Shown here: piece by piece, positions 1 through 5,078 of the stretch | How the letters are laid out: each line of letters starts with the position of its first letter | How positions within the stretch are numbered: the first letter of the stretch is position 1 | From: an uncultured Kineothrix sp. | GTDB taxonomy: Bacteria; Bacillota; Clostridia; Lachnospirales; Lachnospiraceae | Reading direction: 5' to 3' | Length of the DNA: 5,078 nucleotides | Assembly (NCBI GenBank): GCA_910587275.1 | Contig: CAJUMD010000027.1 | Span: 1,617 to 6,694 of the forward strand | The notes under the pieces: generated by a model | Seen by the model: the letters and a program-made list of their open reading frames with translations, nothing else | What the model was told of the DNA's origin: nothing | Databases searched by the model: none | Program-made: the position numbers and the translations under genes

Positions 1-852
1 CCCGGCATAAATAATCCCTTGCTCCAGATAATCCTGCCCCATCAAAAACACAAACACCGCCGGAACCAGCGTAATCACGGACGCCGCAAATGCATACCCC
101 GCCTGTGCCCAAGTAATCTCCGGCAGGTACAGGGACAGCGGCCAAAGCGCCTTATCCTCCAGGAAAGCCAGCGGCTGTTCCATCAGGTTCCAGTATTCCA
201 AAAAACCCAGCACCATGGCGGAAAGAATCCCCCCTTTTCCCAAAGGCAGCGCAAACCGGGCAAAAATCAAAAACTCACCCGCACCGTCCATCCGCGCCGA
301 ATCCAGCATCTCTCCTGGAATCCGCGAAAATCCCCCGTAACAGACAAACACCGGAAAGGTGGAAAATATGGCAGGCAGCACAATTGCCCTGCGCGTATTC
401 ATCATCCCCATCCCGTCCAGCACCAGATAAGAAGAAAGCATCGTCACCTGGAACGGCAGAAGCATCAGTACAATATAAAGCGTAAGAATCCACTTGCGAA
501 ACGGAAATTCATATGCCGCAAATGCCCACGCCGCCGGTATGCCCACCGCCATCTGTCCCAAAAGCACCGCCGCCACCATCCCCATGGAATTCCAGAAAAG
601 CACGAAAAACTGCGGGGTTTCCAGCAGCAGCTTCCGGTAATTTTCAAACGTCGGGTAATCGGGCATCAGTTTCCATGCAATGTACCCCCCGGTTTCCCCC
701 AAAACCGGCCGCAGGTACTCCGCCAGTTCCCCACGCCCCATCAAAGACCCTGTCAGCAAAATAAGGATGGGTATGCATATTAACAGGGAGGGAAGGAACA
801 GGACCGTTTCCGTCAGCCCGTTCTTCCAATTATGTTTTCTGTCTTTCTCCAT
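1..852 (-). CDS. Sugar ABC transporter permease, MalG/UgpE-type (CUT1 family), last few residues cut by the window edge
   Basis: An open frame of 284 codons runs from the ATG at 852 to the left edge without a stop. The product is the second channel subunit, partner of the MalF-like permease upstream. Hydrophobic segments lie at about 13-36, 86-110, 119-140, 155-173, 205-222 and 254-272. NSMGMVAAVLLGQ (88-100) and the motif LLPFQVTM (131-138) fit MalG-type permeases. The EAA loop is at about 184-203: DSARMDGAG followed by ALP. The visible end, QDYLEQGIIYAG, matches the position of the usual family ending (Q.Y...GI..G..KG), so probably only a handful of residues are missing. The start at 852 is preferred over the in-frame ATG at 858 because GGGAGG lies 7 bases before 852 but only 1 base before 858. 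The first outer loop (about 37-70) seems somewhat longer than in typical relatives. It starts 36 bases after the first permease and belongs to the same operon. Confidence 0.92.
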   Translation of the reverse strand, partial: MEKDRKHNWKNGLTETVLFLPSLLICIPILILLTGSLMGRGELAEYLRPVLGETGGYIAWKLMPDYPTFENYRKLLLETPQFFVLFWNSMGMVAAVLLGQMAVGIPAAWAFAAYEFPFRKWILTLYIVLMLLPFQVTMLSSYLVLDGMGMMNTRRAIVLPAIFSTFPVFVCYGGFSRIPGEMLDSARMDGAGEFLIFARFALPLGKGGILSAMVLGFLEYWNLMEQPLAFLEDKALWPLSLYLPEITWAQAGYAFAASVITLVPAVFVFLMGQDYLEQGIIYAG

Positions 853-859
853 CGCCATA

Positions 860-865
860 CCTCCC
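860..865 (-). promoter_or_regulatory. Ribosome-binding site GGGAGG of the MalG-like permease
   Basis: GGGAGG reads on the minus strand at 865-860, with a 7-base spacer to the ATG at 852. The other in-frame ATG at 858 is only 1 base from the site, too close for normal initiation, so 852 is the likely start. The geometry is the same as for the binding-protein gene. Confidence 0.8.
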
Positions 866-888
866 GTACCCGTTTCCGTTTCCACATA

Positions 889-1767
889 TTACTCTTCCCT
901 GCCGTCCCATGCGTGCTGGAGAAACAGGATTCCTGCCAAAAACACTGCGCCGCAGGCCACTGCTGCCGCCGCCATTTTATCCAAATCAAGGTTTACAAAC
1001 CAGTTATTGAACAAATGCTGCAGCATATAAATGCTTTCATGCGGATAAGCCCCTGCCACCAGGTATGCCTCCCGGTATATTTTGAAGGAGTTTAAAAACG
1101 ACAGCACCACAATGGTATACAGACTGCCTTTCAGGTTGGGGAGCAGCACGTAAACCAGGCGCTGCCATTTCCCCGCACCGTCCACCCTGGCGGCCTCCAG
1201 CATTTCACCGTTTAATCCCATGATGCCCGCCAGCCAAAGCACGATGGTATAACCGAGATTCTTCCATATGTAGGTCGCCACCAGCAGAAAAAACGCGGCA
1301 TTTGTCCCAAGATAATCCACGGGCGCCACGCATTCTCCCCCATCCGCAGCTAATTCCCCGTTTACCAAACCAAGGAACCGTACCAGGTATTTATTGAAAA
1401 ATCCCTGCCGGTAAAAAAGCATTTTCCATACAATGACGATTGCCGCCGTCGGCATCGCCATGGGGAACAGGTAAAAGGATTTGATAAGCTGCACCCGCTT
1501 TACGCCTGACAGCGCCAGCGAAACCAAAAGCCCAAGCGCCACCAGCAGCGGGATACACACCCCCGTAAACAGAAACGTATTCCTTACTGCCGTGCGGAAC
1601 GCGGTATTTTGGAAAATATTCCGGTAATTTTGCAATCCCACGAACTTACCCGTGACAGCAGTCAGGAAAGAACGCCTTACCACATCCGCAAACGGACAGA
1701 CCACAAAAACCAATACCCCCGCAAAGCTGGGAAGCAAAAACAAAATCCACGCCCTTTTCCTGCCCAT
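889..1767 (-). CDS. Sugar ABC transporter permease, MalF/UgpA-type (CUT1 family)
   Basis: A complete 292-residue integral membrane protein, normal in length for this family, forming one half of the transmembrane channel. Hydrophobic segments lie at about 7-30, 62-86, 97-118, 157-181, 216-236 and 266-285, giving six predicted helices. The N-terminus starts MGRKRAW then ILFLLPSF, the usual opening of MalF/UgpA permeases. The cytoplasmic EAA loop that docks on the ATPase is clear at 191-210: EAARVDGAG, then LLP. The KF.GLQNYRNIF stretch (41-52) is also typical of the family. The ATG at 1767 is preceded by GGGAG with a 6-base gap. It follows the binding-protein gene by 48 bases and precedes the second permease by 36, matching the usual order of binding protein, MalF-like, MalG-like. 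No ATP-binding subunit is in view; in many Firmicutes a shared MsmK-like ATPase encoded elsewhere serves such importers (family knowledge). The sugar cannot be read from the sequence. Confidence 0.93.
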   Translation of the reverse strand: MGRKRAWILFLLPSFAGVLVFVVCPFADVVRRSFLTAVTGKFVGLQNYRNIFQNTAFRTAVRNTFLFTGVCIPLLVALGLLVSLALSGVKRVQLIKSFYLFPMAMPTAAIVIVWKMLFYRQGFFNKYLVRFLGLVNGELAADGGECVAPVDYLGTNAAFFLLVATYIWKNLGYTIVLWLAGIMGLNGEMLEAARVDGAGKWQRLVYVLLPNLKGSLYTIVVLSFLNSFKIYREAYLVAGAYPHESIYMLQHLFNNWFVNLDLDKMAAAAVACGAVFLAGILFLQHAWDGREE

Positions 1768-1773
1768 AAATTT

Positions 1774-1778
1774 CTCCC
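1774..1778 (-). promoter_or_regulatory. Ribosome-binding site GGGAG of the MalF-like permease
   Basis: GGGAG reads on the minus strand at 1778-1774, 6 bases before the ATG at 1767. It lies in the 48-base gap after the binding-protein stop. That gap shows no hairpin with a T-run, so read-through from the upstream gene is expected. Confidence 0.7.
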
Positions 1779-1815
1779 GTTCCTTTCCCCCGATTTCCCC
1801 ATCCCTGCCGTCTGT

Positions 1816-4302
1816 CTATTCCGCCATAAAAAGGGATACCTGCTTTTTCACTTCCTCCACGCCTTCTTTGGCGGTTATTTCCCCTTTCAGCACCTTTTCC
1901 CCCGCTTCGCATACCGCATTCTCCAACACCTCATTTTCCACGTACGCCGTTTTTGCCTGCTGCGCCATTTGGAGCAGACGGTCCACTTCCTCGCCGGATG
2001 CCGGATAAATGTTGTATCCTATGGTGGTCCCGTCATCTTTTTGGACTGCGACGGAACCGTAACTGCTGCCGTCCTCCGTCGCATTTACCAGAAAATGTTC
2101 CCGCATTTTCCCCTTGTCCGCCATACAGTCGCTCCAACTCTCCCGCACCAGCTTCTCCAAAAGCCCGAACGCTTCCTCCTGATATACGGAAGCCGCGCTG
2201 ACGCCGGCGATGGCACGCGGAATGAATACCCCGTCCGCCTGACCGCCGTATGCGGCAAAATCCCCGTCCGTCCTGCCTTTAATATGGAAAAACGAAACCA
2301 TACAGTCCAAATCGAAACTGCTTTCTACCCTAACGAACAAAAATTCCTGTTTTCCCGTAATATACCGTTCCCCCTGCCAGTTCACGCCGGCAAGCCTTGA
2401 CTGGTCCGCTTCCTTTTCCGTCATGCCGTACTGTATTAGCTGTACCGTATAGGCATCCAGCGCTTCCAACTCCCCGTCTGTCACGGCCGGCTTTTCCACG
2501 TCCCAAATCCGCTTCATTTGGATAAAAAATTCTTCCAGCTTATCCTCTCTCAGTTTCCCGCCTTCTCCTTCCCATGCGGGGGCGCATACAACAAGAAACT
2601 GCCGCAGCAGGTCTTTTTCCCGCAATACCCCGAGAATGCCGCCCTCCGGTTTTTCCTTCCGGTACTGTTCCACAAGATCCGCAACGGATGCAAGATCCCC
2701 CATCCGCATGATTTCCCCCGCCCTGCCTCCGGCAACGGGAAGGGCGAACGCGGCCGGTACGGCATAAACTTTCCCGTCTTCTTCCGATTCCAGCGCCCTT
2801 AAAATATTCCGGAAGTAAGCGTCCGGTTCCCGTTTTGCTTCCAAATCATCCAAAACGGGCGTTATGTCCGCCAGGATACCCTTTTCCATATAGGAATCCA
2901 TGGGCATTCCGTCCAACAGGAAGAAATCCGGCCCGTTCCCGGAGGCAATTTCCGTATTCAGCTTTTTCAACGCATCCTCTTTCGTAACGGAAGATGACGC
3001 ATCCATGCCCACTTCGTACCGGATATACACCTCCGGATGCTCCGCCTGATAGGATGCAATCGCCATTTTCAGTCCGGCATCTTCCTGCAGGCTGTATGCC
3101 TTTAGCTGGATATCCGGCGTAGCGGGTATCTCCGGGTGATACGTATAGCCTGCCATCTTCCCGTTTGCCAAAAGCAGCAGGAAAGTGCCGTCTTCCCGCA
3201 AAATCCCGTCCCCAATCTTCCATGACGGATTGCTTAAGGAATTCAGGGTTCCGTCCGCCGCCTGTTCCACCAGGCTGCCGCCGAGCACATGGCGGTAAAT
3301 CCCTTTTTCAAAAATCAGATATAAGATATCGTCTCCGTCCGGTATCACCAGTACCGGCTTGTTATAACCGTCATTGGAACGCAGTTTTTCACCAATCTGT
3401 GCCCCCACAAACTCATCCAGCACCGGGTCCTCCACCGTCTTTTCCGACTCCAGGTCATAAATAATGATTTGCGTATCCGTAACGGCAACCAGTTTTCCAC
3501 TCCATACTTCAAAATACTGCACCCATTCCCCGAAATCCGCTGCCACCCGGTAACCGGCATCCGTCCGGTCCAATTCGTAAACTTTACCGTCCACGGCAGA
3601 AGCAAAAAGTCTTCCGTCGTCGGAGAAATTGAGGTTGCGCAGCCTGCCGTCTTTTTGATATGGGATTTCAAATTCCGTTACTTCATATTCCGTCGTTTTG
3701 GATTCCGTCATTTCCGGTTCCGCCGCTTTTTTCGGTGAAACCAGCAGGCAGCGGGGATACGAGTCAGTATCCGCCGTATCCGTCTGCAGTTCATCACCTT
3801 CCGCATTCCCGTTTTCTTCCTTATTTTCCTCCCCTGTTTCTTCCCCGCCGTCCAAGGCGCTTTCCTCCTCGAAAATAATACCCACGGAACCGTCCGCAGA
3901 CAGCGCAATATCCCGGATATATCCCTTCTCTTTCAGTTCGTCAAACCACGGAAGCGCTTCCTGCTCCCAGGTATCCCCGTTGTCCTTGGAAACCCACTTT
4001 CCCTCCGTACCGGAAAAAACCGCAAGGCTTCCGTCCGCCTGCTGTACCAGTCTGGAGCCGGAAAGCGCCTGCCCCGTGAAAAATTCATCCACCGATTCCA
4101 TGTAGCGCCCCATCGCTTTCTCCCCGTTCCCGTTTTCCCCCGATACGGCATGGTTTTCCCCTCCCGCCTCATTTCCTGCCCCGCTTTCATTCCCGTTCCG
4201 GTTTCCGTCCGTACCGCCCACACCGCCGCATCCCGCGGCAGCCAATATCGCAATCATTCCAAAGATGAAAAGCCTTTTCCCCGCCGGTCTATTCCCGCAC
4301 AT
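1816..4302 (-). CDS. Large two-module lipoprotein: N-terminal beta-propeller-like region fused to a C-terminal extracellular solute-binding domain
   Basis: This is predicted to be the substrate-capturing lipoprotein of the importer, anchored outside the membrane. It has 828 residues from the ATG at 4302. That start is chosen over the in-frame ATG at 4317 because GGGAGG lies 7 bases before it, while the upstream ATG has no good site. A basic N-terminus and hydrophobic stretch (about 11-23) lead to a lipobox, LAAAGC, with Cys25 as the lipidated residue. A Gly/Asn/Glu linker follows (about 25-65). Residues about 80-388 read as propeller-like: one clear Asp-box, SKDNGDTW (105-112), plus DG-turn strand motifs near 91, 136, 228, 351 and 371. 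An acidic insert (145-180) and a pentapeptide repeat (195-214) interrupt it. Residues from about 397 to the end resemble SBP_bac_1, with GNGPDFFLLDG (455-465) and DGKVYAVP (509-516). The usual length of that family is about 400-450 residues. It is paralogous to the preceding gene and lies 48 bases before the first permease. The binding role is well supported; the propeller fold is inferred from motifs, and the substrate is unknown. Confidence 0.88.
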   Translation of the reverse strand: MCGNRPAGKRLFIFGMIAILAAAGCGGVGGTDGNRNGNESGAGNEAGGENHAVSGENGNGEKAMGRYMESVDEFFTGQALSGSRLVQQADGSLAVFSGTEGKWVSKDNGDTWEQEALPWFDELKEKGYIRDIALSADGSVGIIFEEESALDGGEETGEENKEENGNAEGDELQTDTADTDSYPRCLLVSPKKAAEPEMTESKTTEYEVTEFEIPYQKDGRLRNLNFSDDGRLFASAVDGKVYELDRTDAGYRVAADFGEWVQYFEVWSGKLVAVTDTQIIIYDLESEKTVEDPVLDEFVGAQIGEKLRSNDGYNKPVLVIPDGDDILYLIFEKGIYRHVLGGSLVEQAADGTLNSLSNPSWKIGDGILREDGTFLLLLANGKMAGYTYHPEIPATPDIQLKAYSLQEDAGLKMAIASYQAEHPEVYIRYEVGMDASSSVTKEDALKKLNTEIASGNGPDFFLLDGMPMDSYMEKGILADITPVLDDLEAKREPDAYFRNILRALESEEDGKVYAVPAAFALPVAGGRAGEIMRMGDLASVADLVEQYRKEKPEGGILGVLREKDLLRQFLVVCAPAWEGEGGKLREDKLEEFFIQMKRIWDVEKPAVTDGELEALDAYTVQLIQYGMTEKEADQSRLAGVNWQGERYITGKQEFLFVRVESSFDLDCMVSFFHIKGRTDGDFAAYGGQADGVFIPRAIAGVSAASVYQEEAFGLLEKLVRESWSDCMADKGKMREHFLVNATEDGSSYGSVAVQKDDGTTIGYNIYPASGEEVDRLLQMAQQAKTAYVENEVLENAVCEAGEKVLKGEITAKEGVEEVKKQVSLFMAE
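3661..3720 (-). repeat. Four 15-base tandem units encoding a pentapeptide repeat inside the binding-protein gene
   Basis: Four consecutive in-frame 15-base units occupy exactly 60 bases (3720-3706, 3705-3691, 3690-3676, 3675-3661). They encode EPEMT, ESKTT, EYEVT and EFEIP, i.e. E-x-(E/K)-x-T with the last position changed to P in the final unit. On the plus strand three units begin with CGT and end with TTC, and attccgt recurs at 3672, 3687 and 3702 with gttccgc at 3717. The period is a multiple of three, so copy-number change would keep the frame. The repeat sits at residues 195-214, just after the acidic insert, within the propeller-like region. It could be a flexible linker or an extended beta strand; its function is unknown. 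Confidence 0.75.
4228..4272 (-). other. Lipoprotein signal peptide core and lipobox of the 828-residue binding protein
   Basis: This region covers residues 11-25 of the product: the hydrophobic core LFIFGMIAILAAAG ending at Cys25. The positions before the Cys are A-A-G, which fits the lipobox pattern although Leu at -3 is more common. Arg5, Lys9 and Arg10 supply the positive N-region. Lipidation of Cys25 by Lgt and cleavage by signal peptidase II are expected from family knowledge, tethering the protein to the outer face of the membrane. Confidence 0.85.
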
Positions 4303-4309
4303 CCTGCTT

Positions 4310-4315
4310 CCTCCC
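4310..4315 (-). promoter_or_regulatory. Ribosome-binding site GGGAGG of the 828-residue binding protein
   Basis: GGGAGG reads on the minus strand at 4315-4310, followed by a 7-base spacer and the ATG at 4302. It overlaps the in-frame ATG at 4317, which has only a weak A-rich upstream stretch. This site therefore decides the start in favour of 4302 and gives a protein beginning MCGNRP. Confidence 0.8.
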
Positions 4316-4337
4316 ATTTTCCAATTTCTTTTCCGTC

Positions 4338-5078
4338 CTATTCCGCCATGTAAAGCGATACCTGTTTCAGTACCTCCCGCACACCGTCTTCCGCGCTCAT
4401 ATTGCCTTCCAAAACCGTTTCCCCCGCTTTCAGGACCGCATCTTCCAGTACCCGGTTCTTTACATATGGGACATGCGCCTGATTTATCATTTCAAGCAGC
4501 CTGCCGATTTCTTCCTCCGAGGACGGATACAGCTCCATGGAAGCCATGGTACCGTCCTCCAGCGTTCTTCCCATGGAACCATAACTGCCGCCGTCTTCCG
4601 TGGCATTTTTTACCAACTGCTTTTGCAGCATTTCCTTATTCGGCGACAGCCCGCTCCAACTGCTTTCATCCAACAGGGTCTCCAGCAGCCCGGCGGCTAT
4701 CTCCAGGTGCTCCGAAGTCCGGCTGATTGCCGCTATGGACTGCGGGACAAAGACACCGGATACCTGACCGCCGTAAGGTGCAAATTCCCCGTCCGACCTT
4801 TCCTTAACATGGAAATAAGAAACCGCAATGTCAAACGTGGCTGGACTCTCCACGCCTCCCATGAAAAATTCCTGCGCGCCCAGCAGGTACTGGTCCCCTA
4901 CCCAGGATATATGGTTCACACGGTACCGGTCCAATTCCTCCTCCGTCCTTCCTTCGCTCTCCATCATCCTGTAAAAATCTTCGGTTTCCGTGCGCATCCG
5001 GTCGGTAATGCCTTCTGCCTCATTGTCCCATATCTTTTTCATCTGCACGTAAAACTCCTCCAGCTTCGCTGCGTCCAC
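4338..5078 (-). CDS. Solute-binding lipoprotein of a CUT1-type sugar ABC importer, C-terminal part only (N-terminus beyond the window)
   Basis: The frame is open to the right edge and ends at a TAG (4340-4338), so 247 codons including the stop are seen and the N-terminus is missing. The GTG at the edge is probably an internal Val, because the similarity to the next gene already runs at full strength there. The visible 246 residues align end to end with the C-terminal 245 of the downstream 828-residue binding protein, with a one-residue gap. By eye, 51 of the last 90 positions are identical. Shared blocks include KLEEF..QMK.IWD, YGGQ..GVF.P..IA, NATEDG.SYGS and the ending QVSL.MAE. This corresponds to the C-terminal part of an SBP_bac_1-type domain, which would present a sugar or oligosaccharide to the permeases outside the membrane. 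By analogy the full protein may also be a two-module lipoprotein of about 800 residues, but this cannot be seen. It lies 35 bases upstream of the next start, on the same strand. Substrate unknown. Confidence 0.85.
   Translation of the reverse strand: MDAAKLEEFYVQMKKIWDNEAEGITDRMRTETEDFYRMMESEGRTEEELDRYRVNHISWVGDQYLLGAQEFFMGGVESPATFDIAVSYFHVKERSDGEFAPYGGQVSGVFVPQSIAAISRTSEHLEIAAGLLETLLDESSWSGLSPNKEMLQKQLVKNATEDGGSYGSMGRTLEDGTMASMELYPSSEEEIGRLLEMINQAHVPYVKNRVLEDAVLKAGETVLEGNMSAEDGVREVLKQVSLYMAE

Noticed and set aside
19..783. A 254-codon open frame on the plus strand
   Set aside because: It lies antisense to the MalG-like permease, and its product is rich in Arg, His, Pro and Gln with no recognisable domain. 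The minus-strand frame gives a clear permease with an EAA motif and a ribosome-binding site.
1609..2400. A 263-codon open frame on the plus strand across the binding-protein/permease boundary
   Set aside because: It is antisense to two well-supported genes, has no domain, and shows the Phe/Pro/His-rich composition expected from the complement of GC-rich minus-strand codons.
1816..4302. Two separate genes or a frameshift joining propeller-like and binding modules
   Set aside because: The frame is continuous without a stop, there is no internal ribosome-binding site and start at the module boundary (about 3110-3140), and composition does not change there.
4303..4337. Possible terminator or promoter between the two binding-protein genes
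   Set aside because: The 35-base gap has no inverted repeat with a T-run and no -10/-35 pair that I can support. It holds only the ribosome-binding site.
4265..4726. A 153-codon plus-strand frame with a Pro-rich product
   Set aside because: It is antisense to the upstream binding-protein gene, whose frame is fixed by homology to its paralogue. The Pro-rich product is a composition artefact.
4338..5078. Start of the upstream gene at the GTG on the window edge
   Set aside because: Similarity to the paralogue is already full at this position, deep inside the binding domain, so the codon is an internal Val and the gene continues beyond the window.

Overview
The window looks like part of one carbohydrate ABC-importer operon, read entirely on the minus strand. 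In transcription order (right to left) it holds: the C-terminal part of a solute-binding lipoprotein (right edge to 4338); a complete, very large solute-binding lipoprotein of 828 residues (4302-1816); a MalF/UgpA-type permease (1767-889); and a MalG/UgpE-type permease (852 to the left edge, probably lacking only its last few residues). The gaps between genes are 35, 48 and 36 bases. None contains an evident terminator or promoter, so the four genes are probably co-transcribed from a promoter beyond the right edge.

The organism is most likely a Gram-positive Firmicute, probably a Clostridia/Lachnospiraceae-type gut anaerobe. The signs are strong GGGAGG-type ribosome-binding sites, a lipoprotein signal peptide followed by a long Gly/Asn/Glu linker, and a CUT1-type permease pair with no ATPase gene alongside. 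The ATPase in such bacteria is often a shared MsmK-like protein encoded elsewhere. This placement is inference from style; the window has no taxonomic marker.

The main point of interest is the binding protein. An ordinary sugar-binding lipoprotein of this class has about 400-450 residues. Here a normal-sized binding module sits at the C-terminus of a protein twice that length. The N-terminal half reads as a beta-propeller-like or BNR-repeat module, with one clear Asp-box and several 'DG' strand-turn motifs. It is interrupted by an acidic low-complexity insert and a four-copy pentapeptide repeat. The gene just upstream encodes a diverged paralogue, at least over its last 246 residues, so two related binding proteins appear to feed one permease pair.

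No RNA gene, mobile element, CRISPR array or regulator is visible. There is no gene-free stretch longer than 50 bases. The long open frames on the plus strand are antisense shadows of these genes.
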